Of a stretch of 23,550 nucleotides of DNA, positions 1-8,000 are shown piece after piece. Below the pieces are notes generated by a model. It was not told where the DNA came from and ran no database searches. It saw only the letters and a list, made by a program, of their open reading frames with translations. Source of the stretch: JBALVT01 sp045110675 (GTDB lineage: Bacteria > Pseudomonadota > Gammaproteobacteria > Pseudomonadales > Halieaceae); assembly GCA_045110675.1 (NCBI GenBank), contig JBGCGJ010000050.1:1-23550 (forward strand), written 5' to 3'. The position numbers and the translations under genes are program-made. The stretch's first letter is position 1. The number at the start of each line of letters is the position of its first letter.

Positions 1-273
1 GTTGCGGTGGAAAATGCTGCGCGCCAGATCCGCTGTAATTCAATTCATCCAGGTACAATGTATACACCTATGGTTGAAGCATTGTTCGAAGCGGCGGGTG
101 ATGCCGCGCCGGCCGTGAAAGAGCAAATTGAAAATCAAACACCGATGGGGCGTATGGGCGAGGCTAGCGACATAGCGGATATGGTGTTGTTTCTCGCCAG
201 CGATGACAGTAAGTACATCACTGGTGCTGAGATGGTAGTCGACGGCGGCATGACGGTAGGTTTGCCGTATTAA
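1..273 (+). CDS. Short-chain dehydrogenase/reductase (SDR), C-terminal part only
   Basis: This is the last 90 codons of a gene cut by the left edge of the window, in frame from base 1 to the TAA at 271-273. The motif NSIHPG followed by TPM is the usual SDR segment just after the catalytic YxxxK helix. The ending ASDDSKYITGAEMVVDGG is the standard SDR C-terminus (S.YITG..., VDGG). The family consists of NAD(P)-dependent Rossmann-fold oxidoreductases, typically about 250 residues. The cofactor-binding GxxxGxG and the catalytic Ser/Tyr/Lys lie outside the window, so the substrate cannot be inferred. The gene converges on yqjG with only 8 bp between the stop codons and no visible stem-loop terminator between them. 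Confidence 0.9.
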   Translation, partial: VAVENAARQIRCNSIHPGTMYTPMVEALFEAAGDAAPAVKEQIENQTPMGRMGEASDIADMVLFLASDDSKYITGAEMVVDGGMTVGLPY

Positions 274-281
274 GGACTGCT

Positions 282-1256
282 TTACCGCACTGAGGCTGCC
301 GGAATCGTTTCTCGACCATGCGTAGCAGTAAAATCCTGCTCGGGTCCTAATGGAATAACCCCCGTGGGATTAATCATCAGATGACTAGCATAGTAGTGTG
401 TTTTGATATGCTCAAAGTTCACGGTCTCCGCCACACCGGGTATTTGGTATAGCTCGCGCACATAGCCACTGATTGCCGGATAGTCGGCAAGCAGCTGACG
501 ATTGGTTTTGAAGTGACCAAAATACACTGCATCAAACCGTATCAGTGTAGTGAACAAACGCCAATCAGCTTCGGTCAATGTATCTCCGGCCAGATAGCGT
601 TGGTCTGTCAATATACTCTCAACCCAGTCGAGCGAATCGAATAAACCGTGAAACGCTTCCTCATAAGCTGGCTGTGACGTGGCGAAGCCTGCGCGGTAAA
701 CGCCGTTATTAATCGTCTCGTAGATGCGATCGTTCAGTATATCGATCTTATCGTGCAGGGCCTTGGGGTAGTAATCGCTGTTGTTCCCGGTAAGAGCGTT
801 AAACGCGGTATTGAACATGCGGATAATCTCCGAGGACTCATTGCTCACTATGGTCTGTGTTTGCTTGTCCCACAATACCGGCACGGTTACGCGACCTTCA
901 TAGTTCGCATCTGCTTTCAAATACAGCTCATAGAGAAAATCCAGATCGTAGAGCGCATCGTTCATCTCCCAGCCGTTTTCCAGCATGATGGGATCGACTA
1001 CCGTCACATCGATGTAGTCTTGCAGCTCTTTGAGCTGGCGAACAATCAATGTTCGGTGTGCCCAGGGGCACGCCAGCGAAACATACAAATGGTAACGACC
1101 TTGCTCCGCTTTAAACCCGGGTTCTCCGTTGGGGCCCGGCTCGCCATTCGGTGTTAGCCAGTTTCTAAAGCGACTGTCCTGTCGGCGAAACTCACCGCCG
1201 CTATCGTCGGTGTCGTACCACTTGTCTACCCACTTTCCTTTTTGTAAAAGTCCCAC
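282..1256 (-). CDS. yqjG: Glutathionyl-hydroquinone reductase (Xi-class glutathione transferase, YqjG family)
   Basis: The protein has 324 residues and is cytosolic. Members of this family remove glutathione from glutathionyl-hydroquinones using a catalytic cysteine. The catalytic motif SLACPWAHRT is present with Cys at residue 63, the same number as in E. coli YqjG. Other Xi-class landmarks are NWLTPNGEPG near residue 33, RVTVPVLWDK, SNESSEIIRMFN, NNGVYRAGFATSQ and the C-terminal INPTGVIPLGP. The reading frame is open further upstream, but the GTG at 1254-1256 was chosen because GAGGAG lies 7 nt before it and because it gives the normal family length and N-terminus. It lies 31 bp downstream of yqjF on the same strand, so the two are probably co-transcribed. 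The substrate in this organism is inferred from the family only. Confidence 0.93.
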   Translation of the reverse strand: MGLLQKGKWVDKWYDTDDSGGEFRRQDSRFRNWLTPNGEPGPNGEPGFKAEQGRYHLYVSLACPWAHRTLIVRQLKELQDYIDVTVVDPIMLENGWEMNDALYDLDFLYELYLKADANYEGRVTVPVLWDKQTQTIVSNESSEIIRMFNTAFNALTGNNSDYYPKALHDKIDILNDRIYETINNGVYRAGFATSQPAYEEAFHGLFDSLDWVESILTDQRYLAGDTLTEADWRLFTTLIRFDAVYFGHFKTNRQLLADYPAISGYVRELYQIPGVAETVNFEHIKTHYYASHLMINPTGVIPLGPEQDFTATHGRETIPAASVR

Positions 1257-1287
1257 GATGCTTCTCCTCAATTCGTTGATGGTTGGA

Positions 1288-1734
1288 TTACTTGGACATC
1301 TGTGCCTGCAGCAGACGATCTGCACTGATGCTGCCAGCGCCACGGATTACCAATGCTGCGCTAATTACCAGCAGGGCCAGGCCGAACTCGTAGCCGTTGT
1401 TGGACATAAACAAACCGTTTTGCAGGTGGACGGTTCCTATGGCAACCAGCATGGTGATGGCCAATACGAAAGCCGCCGGGCGAACGAATAAGCCCGTGAT
1501 TAGTAAGAGACCGCCGAAGAATTCCGCGCCACCGGCCATTGCTGCCATGGGTACGCCAGGAGTTAGCCCAATAGACTCCATCCAGCCCGCCGTGCCTTCC
1601 AGGCCATAGCCGCCAAACCAGCCGAACAATTTTTGCGCTCCGTGTGCGGCGAAAATTACGCCTGCGCCAACGCGAAGAGGGAGGGTGTCCAGGCCGATGT
1701 CCGTCGCAGTTATCTTGTTAATAAGTGATTTCAT
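1288..1734 (-). CDS. yqjF: DoxX family inner-membrane protein (YqjF-like)
   Basis: The protein has 148 residues and is hydrophobic, with about four predicted membrane segments, as is usual for DoxX proteins. Recognisable DoxX features are LRVGAGVIFAAHGAQKLFGWFGG near the N-terminus, GGAEFFGGLLLITGLF in the middle and a polar NGYEFGLALL segment before the last helix. The ATG at 1732-1734 was chosen over an upstream in-frame start because GGAG lies 7 nt before it. In E. coli yqjF also directly precedes yqjG, and its promoter is known to respond to nitroaromatic breakdown products such as trihydroxytoluene through the LysR protein YhaJ. The biochemical role of YqjF is not established. Pairing with a hydroquinone reductase suggests a part in handling quinone-like or redox-active compounds at the membrane, which is inference. 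Confidence 0.88.
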   Translation of the reverse strand: MKSLINKITATDIGLDTLPLRVGAGVIFAAHGAQKLFGWFGGYGLEGTAGWMESIGLTPGVPMAAMAGGAEFFGGLLLITGLFVRPAAFVLAITMLVAIGTVHLQNGLFMSNNGYEFGLALLVISAALVIRGAGSISADRLLQAQMSK

Positions 1735-1781
1735 GTTAGTGCTCCAAAGTGTTGTTACGGGTTTGTTTACTTGATGGAGCC

Positions 1782-1810
1782 ATTGTAGGGATTGTAACAA
1801 TCGCGATAAG
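1782..1810 (-). promoter_or_regulatory. Probable yqjFG promoter
   Basis: On the minus strand a TACAAT -10 element lies at 1787-1782. The position of the -35 (1810-1805, CTTATC) is poor, as expected for a promoter that needs an activator. The predicted start near 1775 places the TTAGAA half-site cluster (1823-1847) at about -48 to -72, the usual binding position of LysR activators. Not experimentally supported. Confidence 0.4.
1790..1802. repeat. Perfect 13-bp palindrome in the lysR-yqjF intergenic region
   Basis: GATTGT-A-ACAATC is a perfect inverted repeat with 6-bp arms. It overlaps the proposed -35 of the LysR gene and lies between the -10 and -35 of the divergent yqjF promoter, so a protein bound here could affect both. 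It is unrelated in sequence to the TTAGAA half-sites next to it. Confidence 0.5.
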
Positions 1811-1819
1811 ACCTATATT
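1792..1819 (+). promoter_or_regulatory. Probable promoter of the LysR-type regulator gene
   Basis: TTGTAA (1792-1797), a 16-bp spacer and TATATT (1814-1819) form a fair sigma70-type promoter. The expected start near 1826 falls inside the TTAGAA half-site cluster, which would allow repression by the gene's own product. Confidence 0.4.
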
Positions 1820-1822
1820 CCG

Positions 1823-1847
1823 TTTAGAATGTTCTAAATATTAGAAC
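1823..1847. promoter_or_regulatory. Candidate LysR operator: three alternating TTAGAA half-sites
   Basis: Two perfect inverted repeats overlap: TTTAGAA-TG-TTCTAAA at 1823-1838 and GTTCTAA-ATA-TTAGAAC at 1831-1847. They share the central TTCTAA, giving three half-sites in alternating orientation. T1833 to A1845 fits the LysR T-N11-A pattern. The cluster ends 17 bp before the regulator's ATG and lies about 90 bp before yqjF, suiting activation of yqjFG and autorepression. Confidence 0.6.
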
Positions 1848-1864
1848 TATTATGGAGTGCGGAT

Positions 1865-2761
1865 ATGGCAAGAAACCCAATTACGATAGAGGTTCTGGAG
1901 ACGCTAGATGCCATCGATAGACGGGGAAGCTTTGCGAAAGCTGCGGAAGAGCTGAACAAAGCGACGTCAGCTGTTTCCTATGCGGTGCAAAAACTAGAAG
2001 AGCAGTTGGACGTTTCATTGTTTCAACGTCAGGGCCGTCGCTCAGTACTGACGCCAGCAGGGCAGCTAATACTCGCCGAGGGCAGAGAAATACTGCAGAC
2101 CACCGCGAGATTGGCGAACAAGGCCAAGGAGGTTGCCACAGGCTGGGAGCCACGGATTAGTATCGCCGTTGAGTCGCTTCAATCATTTCCGGCTTTTTTC
2201 GGTGTGCTAAGCGAATTCCTTCATGAGCATCCCACCGTTGAAATCGATGTGTGTGAATCGGTGCTCAACGGCGGATGGGAGGCGCTAGAGGAAGGGCGGG
2301 TGGATGTGATTGTCGGCTCGCCGGGACCTGTGCCATTGCAAAAAGGCTACCGTGCAATTCCCTTACCAAGGGTCGATCTGGTTCCAGTGATAGCCTCCTG
2401 CCATGAACTGGCCGGCATTGCGAACAAGTCTGAGGTAATCGAAGTGCACTTACCCAAAATTCGGCGAGTTGTAACGCACGATACATCCAGGGCTGGTGTG
2501 ACCCGCAGTGCGGGGCTCGCGAGTGATGGTCAGCGGTGCTACGTGCAAAATATCGATCAGAAGGTGGAGGCGATACTAGCGGGGGTTGGTATAGGTCATC
2601 TGCCGCGTCAGCGTATTCAAGCGCAGCTCAATAGTGGTGAGTTGATTCCCTTGGTTCTTCCGACAGATTCTACTCCCGACAATTTTCTCGCCTGGAAAAT
2701 CAGTAACAAGGGCAAGGGGCTCAGGAACCTCACTCAGCGATTGTCTGAAGAATTAAAGTGA
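1865..2761 (+). CDS. LysR-type transcriptional regulator, YhaJ-like
   Basis: The protein has 298 residues, the normal LysR length. A winged helix-turn-helix occupies about residues 5-65 (ETLDAIDRRGSFAKAAEEL, then AVSYAVQKLEEQLDVSLF and R.GRR..LTPAG), followed by a linker helix and a periplasmic-binding-protein-like effector domain from about residue 90 to the end. The N-terminal half resembles E. coli YhaJ (DAIDRRGSFA.AA.EL, VSY..QKLEE.LDV.LF). YhaJ controls yqjF in E. coli, and here the gene is divergent from yqjFG, which supports the same role. The ATG at 1865 has GGAG 7 nt upstream. The inducer cannot be read from the sequence; an aromatic or quinone-like compound is inferred from YhaJ. 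A general LysR call is near certain, while YhaJ orthology is likely but unproven. Confidence 0.93.
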   Translation: MARNPITIEVLETLDAIDRRGSFAKAAEELNKATSAVSYAVQKLEEQLDVSLFQRQGRRSVLTPAGQLILAEGREILQTTARLANKAKEVATGWEPRISIAVESLQSFPAFFGVLSEFLHEHPTVEIDVCESVLNGGWEALEEGRVDVIVGSPGPVPLQKGYRAIPLPRVDLVPVIASCHELAGIANKSEVIEVHLPKIRRVVTHDTSRAGVTRSAGLASDGQRCYVQNIDQKVEAILAGVGIGHLPRQRIQAQLNSGELIPLVLPTDSTPDNFLAWKISNKGKGLRNLTQRLSEELK

Positions 2762-2893
2762 AGATATGGCTGCGAGGCTATGGAAATGTCGTGCTGTCGC
2801 CAATTCGCGTCTCACTCAGCATAGGTAGTACTGCATGTTGGTATGTCGGATAATTACTCAATGCTTAACAGTTCTATCAGAGAAACTATCGCT

Positions 2894-2971
2894 ATGACCT
2901 ACGGATATCCTGCGGCTACACCGAGCTTGGAGCTCTTAGAAGAAGACCCACGAGATGGCGCAGACTCTTGA
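2894..2971 (+). CDS. Possible 25-codon leader reading frame coupled to tadA
   Basis: A short frame begins at ATG 2894 and ends at TGA 2969-2971. That stop overlaps the TTG start of tadA in a TTGA arrangement like the ATGA overlaps of coupled genes. The peptide is acidic towards its end (LELLEEDPRDGADS) and matches no family known to me. Only a weak purine-rich stretch precedes the ATG. It may be a real coupled leader, a chance frame, or the true N-terminal extension of TadA separated from it by a one-base error. Confidence 0.2.
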   Translation: MTYGYPAATPSLELLEEDPRDGADS

Positions 2972-3432
2972 GTGATGATCATGAATCCTGGATGCGCCGC
3001 GCACTATCCCTGGCAGATCGTGCGGGAGAACAAGGCGAGGTTCCTGTGGGGGCGTTGGTCGTGCGTGACGGTGAACTGTTGGGGGAGGGCTGGAATCAAG
3101 TGATTGGTGCGGCTGATCCCACCGCACACGCTGAAGTCGTCGCCCTTCGCAATGCCGCCAGGGCCGCCGGCAATTACCGTCTTCCGGGAGCCGTTCTCTA
3201 TGTCACACTCGAGCCATGCACGATGTGCGCCGGTGCGCTCGTACACGCCCGTATAGCGGAATTAGTTTTCGCGGCACGGGAGCCAAAGTCAGGGGTGGTA
3301 TGCAGCAGCGCAGCTTTATTGGGAGAGCCCTGGTACAACCATAAAGTGAACTGGACTGGGGATGTTCTTGCGGATGAAAGTGCTGCTAAGTTGCAGGCGT
3401 TCTTCGCCGCGCGACGCAAGTCAAAGGGCTGA
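2968..3432 (+). CDS. tadA: tRNA-specific adenosine deaminase
   Basis: TadA converts adenosine 34 to inosine in the anticodon of tRNA-Arg(ACG), allowing it to read CGU, CGC and CGA. The 154-residue protein carries the zinc-dependent deaminase motifs: HAE with His54 and catalytic Glu56, and PCTMC with Cys84 and Cys87. EVPVGALVV, GEGWN and DPTAHAE are also typical. The chosen TTG start gives SDDHESWMRRAL, which aligns with the start of E. coli TadA (SHEYWMRHAL). The next in-frame start is ATG 2992, which would remove part of the first helix. No good ribosome-binding site precedes the TTG. The 3' end overlaps the end of mltF on the opposite strand by 12 bp. tadA next to mltF and purL is a conserved arrangement in E. 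coli and relatives. Confidence 0.93.
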   Translation: MSDDHESWMRRALSLADRAGEQGEVPVGALVVRDGELLGEGWNQVIGAADPTAHAEVVALRNAARAAGNYRLPGAVLYVTLEPCTMCAGALVHARIAELVFAAREPKSGVVCSSAALLGEPWYNHKVNWTGDVLADESAAKLQAFFAARRKSKG

Positions 3433-4863
3433 GAGCTTACTGGCCCTGATGCTGCCTGGTAAATACTGCTCAACTTGAATCGGTGGCCGCGGTGTGTTCT
3501 GGCTGATGCCTTCCCACTGCAGAACACTGTAGTAGTGGCGAATATTCTGCACATAGGTGACGGGCTCTGAGCCGCGGGCGTAACCATAGCGCGCCTTCTT
3601 GTAATACTTGCTATCTTGCAAAAGTGGCAATCGCTTCATTACATCCGTCCACAAATCTGGATTTCCGCCTTGGCGTTGGGTCAGCACCCTGGCGTCCTCT
3701 AAGTGGCCCATACCGACGTTGTAAGCGGCCATTGCCATATAGGTGATATCCGGCTCTAGAATGTCTTGGGGAAGTCGTCGCTTGATATTTTTTAGATAGC
3801 GAGCTCCGCCGCGCAAACTCTGAAGCGGATCCAAGCGGTTTTCAACACCCAGTTCTTTCGCGGTGGGGCGCGTGAGCATCATCATCCCGCGCACACCGGT
3901 TGGCGAGGTTGCCAAAGGATCCCAGTGAGATTCCTGATAGGCTATTGCGGCCAGTAATTCCCAATCTAACTGATATTCTTGCGCGACTTGAGTAATGAGT
4001 TCTCGATATTTGGGGAGCTTCTTGTTCACGTTGATTGAAAATGTGTGAGAGCCCATTCGAGAGACAGTTGAGGCGTGTCCAAAATGTAGCTCGCGTAACT
4101 TTTCCATTTCACCGGATTCTTCGAGGCGTGCGAACAAGCCGTTGACTCGGTCAATTAAACGCTTGTTGTCTAATTCGGGGGGCAAAAACCAGGTAAGCTG
4201 TTGTTCCTCGCCGAAATCAAACGCTACTCTCAGTCGCGGATAAATGCCCTGTTGAACCTCGAACTCGTTGGAGTCGAGTATGGCGAGGTCTACCTTGTGC
4301 TGTGCCACCATTGACAACAGCTCGGTCGAGCTCACCTTTTTCACCTCCTCCCATTCTAGTTTTTCTAGACCGTTGTCGCGCATCGACTCCAGGGCGTCAG
4401 CGTGGCTGCTGCCGGCCAAAACCGCGATACTCATACCTAGCATGTCCTCGGGTTTTTTCGGGCGGTAGGTCCCTGCAACATAAATGACCTGGGGTTTAAG
4501 CCGATAGTAAGGCTCAGTGTGTGGATATTTTTTGGCTCGTCGGTCCGTCAGGGTCAGACCGGCAGCCGCAAGATCGACTTCGTTGCGTCGCAGCATACGA
4601 AAAATGGCGCCAAGGCTGAACTGAGGGTCCATTCGAAGATCTACACCGAGATCCTCTGCGAGGGCGTTCGCCAGTGCAAATTCGAAGCCGGTGGGGCCGC
4701 TTTTGTCGATGAAGTAAGTGGTGGGGCCGTTGCGAGTCACGATGGATATTTCACCGGCGGTTCTTATTTGGTCGAGGCTGTCTCCCTGGTCACAGGCGCC
4801 GAGCAGCGTCATCGACAATAGCGAGATGGACAAGGCACAGAATTTTTTTAGGCAACGAAGCAT
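3421..4863 (-). CDS. mltF: Membrane-bound lytic murein transglycosylase F
   Basis: MltF cleaves the MurNAc-GlcNAc bond of peptidoglycan, leaving 1,6-anhydro ends. The 480-residue protein begins with a signal peptide and lipobox (LLGAC, Cys24), so it should be a lipoprotein. Residues of about 35-262 form a type 3 solute-binding domain, the regulatory module of MltF. Residues of about 290-430 form the SLT catalytic domain, with the active-site Glu311 in AIAYQESHW, then GVRGMMMLT and AMAAYNVGMGH. Length and domain order are normal for the family. The residue after the lipobox Cys is Asp, which in enterobacteria tends to keep lipoproteins in the inner membrane. No clear ribosome-binding site precedes the ATG at 4863. 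The gene is divergent from purL, as in E. coli. Confidence 0.95.
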   Translation of the reverse strand: MLRCLKKFCALSISLLSMTLLGACDQGDSLDQIRTAGEISIVTRNGPTTYFIDKSGPTGFEFALANALAEDLGVDLRMDPQFSLGAIFRMLRRNEVDLAAAGLTLTDRRAKKYPHTEPYYRLKPQVIYVAGTYRPKKPEDMLGMSIAVLAGSSHADALESMRDNGLEKLEWEEVKKVSSTELLSMVAQHKVDLAILDSNEFEVQQGIYPRLRVAFDFGEEQQLTWFLPPELDNKRLIDRVNGLFARLEESGEMEKLRELHFGHASTVSRMGSHTFSINVNKKLPKYRELITQVAQEYQLDWELLAAIAYQESHWDPLATSPTGVRGMMMLTRPTAKELGVENRLDPLQSLRGGARYLKNIKRRLPQDILEPDITYMAMAAYNVGMGHLEDARVLTQRQGGNPDLWTDVMKRLPLLQDSKYYKKARYGYARGSEPVTYVQNIRHYYSVLQWEGISQNTPRPPIQVEQYLPGSIRASKLSAL

Positions 4864-4894
4864 GGAGTTATTCTAGCCCCGACTTATGTCTAGG

Positions 4895-4913
4895 CACAGC
4901 CATAAATTCTGTG
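4895..4913. repeat. Short inverted repeat between mltF and purL
   Basis: CACAG and CTGTG form a 5-bp inverted repeat around a 9-bp A+T-rich centre, in the 140-bp divergent region between mltF and purL. It could be an operator, but it does not resemble the E. coli PurR box, and arms this short can occur by chance. Confidence 0.2.
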
Positions 4914-4933
4914 TCTATTCGGTGGTTTTTCGG

Positions 4934-4962
4934 TTAACGCGGGACGGGCAATACAGTATACT
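4934..4962 (+). promoter_or_regulatory. purL promoter
   Basis: TTAACG (4934-4939), a 17-bp spacer and TATACT (4957-4962) form a good sigma70-type promoter. The -10 lies within the palindrome CAGTATACTG. The expected start near 4969 leaves an untranslated leader of about 35 nt that includes GGAG 11 nt before the ATG. No PurR-like box is evident. Confidence 0.55.
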
Positions 4963-5003
4963 GCCGCCTTCTTGAATTCCCTCCCTCTGGAGCTCTCCAC
5001 AGC

Positions 5004-8000
5004 ATGCAAATTCTGCGCGGTGCCTCGGCCCTGTCAGCCTTTCGATTGGATAAACTGGCGCAAAAACTCTCTATCACCCACCCCGATATCCGCCTCCTGC
5101 GCAGTGAGTATGTTCATTTTTGTGAGCTGGCGGCTCCCTTGTTACCCGAGCGGGAGTTTGTGCTTTCTGAATTGTTGCGGTACGGGCCGAGAGAACAAAG
5201 TCCGGCTGTTGAGGATAAGGAAGCTGATTCACAGTTGATGTTGGTAGTACCTCGCCCCGGTACAATTTCCCCCTGGTCTAGCAAGGCTACCGATATTGCT
5301 CGCAACAGTGGGTTGACACAGATTAGCCGACTGGAACGCGGTATCGCCTTTTATCTTTCGATGCCCAATGATTTGAGCAGCGAAGCACTAATGAGTGTTC
5401 GCGATCTGCTGCACGATCGTATGACCGAAAGCATTCTCGCTACGCTCGAGTCGGCGGCGCAGCTTTTCCGACATGATTCGCCCGCAGCGATGACCACTGT
5501 AGATATACTCATTGGTGGCCGCGAAGCACTGCTGGAAGCCGATAAGCGTCTTGGCCTGGCGTTAGCTGCAGACGAAGTGGACTACCTGGTGCAGAGCTTC
5601 ACCGATTTAGGGCGCAATCCGGTCGATGTGGAATTAATGATGTTTGCCCAGGCTAATTCCGAGCATTGCAGACACAAAATATTTAACGCCAGTTGGACTA
5701 TAGATGGCCAGGCGCAGGAAAAGTCACTGTTTGCAATGATCCGCAATACTCACGAGTGTGGTGGCGAAAACGTTCTCTCCGCCTATTCCGATAACGCTGC
5801 GGTGGTTGCCGGTCAGGTAGGCGGGCGTTTTTATCCTGATTCCGATTCCCGGGAGTACCAGTTCTCCCAGGAGAACATCCACTTACTGATGAAGGTTGAG
5901 ACCCACAATCACCCCACCGCTATCGCGCCTTTTCCCGGGGCTGGAACTGGGTCGGGCGGAGAGATTCGAGATGAAGGGGCAGTGGGAAGAGGTTCGAAGC
6001 CGAAGGTGGGCCTGTCCGGTTACTCGGTGTCGAACTTGAATATTCCCGGTTACGTTCAGCCCTGGGAGAACGACTACGGAAAACCTGGCCGTATTGTTTC
6101 GGCCTTGGATATCATGATTGAGGGGCCCATTGGCGGAGCCGCTTTCAACAATGAATTTGGGCGACCTAATATCTGTGGCTATTTTCGTAGCTATGAAAAT
6201 AGCGTTGCCGGTGTCGATGGAGAGGAAGTACGCGGCTATCACAAGCCAATTATGATCGCCGGTGGTTACGGGAATATCCGTCGAGAGCACGTAGAAAAAG
6301 GCGAGTATCAGCCGGGAGCAAAACTTATTGTCCTGGGTGGCCCCGCTATGTTGATTGGTTTGGGTGGTGGAGCAGCTTCCTCCATGGCCAGTGGCGAGAG
6401 TTTGGAGGATCTGGATTTTGCCTCCGTGCAACGCCAAAACCCGGAGATGGAGCGGCGTGCTCAAGAGGTGATTGACCGCTGTTGGCAATTGGGTGAAGAA
6501 AACCCCATTGCCTTTATTCATGATGTCGGAGCGGGTGGACTGTCCAATGCTTTACCCGAGCTGGTCAAAGATGGCAGTCGGGGAGGGCGCTTCGAACTGC
6601 GAGCCGTCCCGAATGATGAGCCCGGAATGTCGCCTCTGGAAATTTGGTGCAATGAGTCCCAGGAACGTTATGTCATGGCGGTGGAACCGGAAAATCTTGC
6701 TCGTTTTGAGGCCATCTGCAAACGCGAGCGTTGCCCCTACGCGGTCGTCGGAGAAGCCACCGAAGAGATGCACCTGCAAGTTACCGACAGCGAGTTTGGC
6801 AATACGCCTGTAGATTTGCCCATGTCAGTGCTGTTTGGCAAAGCGCCAAAAATGCACAGGAACGTCATACGGCAGCGTGTGAACCATTCCCCGCTAGCCT
6901 TTGATTTGTCGGTATCTGAAGCGGCTGAAAAGGTTTTACAGCTGCCCTGTGTCGCCAGCAAAAACTTTCTGATTACCATTGGCGACAGAACAGTAACGGG
7001 AATGGTGGCGCGAGATCAGATGGTGGGTCCCTGGCAGGTACCCGTAGCAGATTGCGCTGTAACCACCATCTCCTATGATTCGTTTGCCGGTGAGGCGATG
7101 TCCATGGGAGAGCGAACACCACTTGCACTGGTCGATGGCCCCGCATCGGGTCGGATGTCGATTGCCGAGGCAATCACCAATATCTGTGCTGCGCCTATTG
7201 CCGATATTAAAGACATTAAGTTATCGGCCAACTGGATGTGCGCCGCTGGTTATGGATCGGAAGACGAAACCCTGTTTGATACGGTCCGCGCGGTGGGTAT
7301 GGATTTTTGCCCCGAGCTGGGGATCACCATTCCGGTGGGTAAGGACTCCATGTCAATGCGTACCACCTGGAGTGACGGGTCGGTAGACAAAGCAGTGACT
7401 GCTCCTATGTCCCTAATCATCTCGGCCTTCGCTCCGATTACCGATGCGCGTTTGTCAGTAACACCACAACTTATTCCCGGAGCGCAGGCGAAATTGTTGT
7501 TGGTGGATTTAGGTCGAGGGGCGAACCGATTAGCCGGGTCTGCACTTGCGCAAGTGACAGGACAATTGGGCGACGAGGTACCCGATATTGAATCTGCCAA
7601 AGATCTAAAAGCTTTTTTTGAATTCACCCAGGAGCTGCTCGCCGATGGAAGCGTACTGGCCTATCACGATCGCTCGGATGGCGGTTTGTTCACCACTTTG
7701 GTGGAGATGGCTTTCGCTGGCCGTTGCGGTTTGGATGTGAACCTGACTAATATGTCGGGCTCGCCCCTGGAGCAACTGTTCAGTGAAGAGGCCGGTGCCG
7801 TATTTCAAATTCCTGCAGACAAAGTCGACGCTGCATTGGCAAGCGCCGATGCACTAGGATTGGACGGCTGTACTCACTTGATTGGAACTGCCAGCGAAGG
7901 GGATCTCCTATCCTTCTCTTGCGCAGGCGAGTCAGTGTATGCGGATTCGCGAGCACGGCTGCAGCGACTGTGGTCGAGAACCAGCTTCGAAATCCAGGCT

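Noticed and set aside
1115..1151. Tandem PNGEPG repeat near the N-terminus of YqjG
   Set aside because: The two copies use different codons and the same region in E. coli YqjG has a similar glycine-rich loop, so it is ordinary family variation rather than a recent duplication.
1257..1343. Longer N-terminus for YqjG overlapping the end of yqjF
   Set aside because: The extra 29 residues are antisense-free but unlike the family, and the GTG at 1256 has a good ribosome-binding site.
2762..2893. A GATAAT element at 2849-2854 as a tadA promoter
   Set aside because: No acceptable -35 lies at the right distance, so it was not listed as a promoter.
5883..6521. A 212-codon open frame on the minus strand inside purL
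   Set aside because: It lies fully antisense to a strongly conserved purL region, has no recognisable domain, and is best explained as a shadow of the purL codon pattern.
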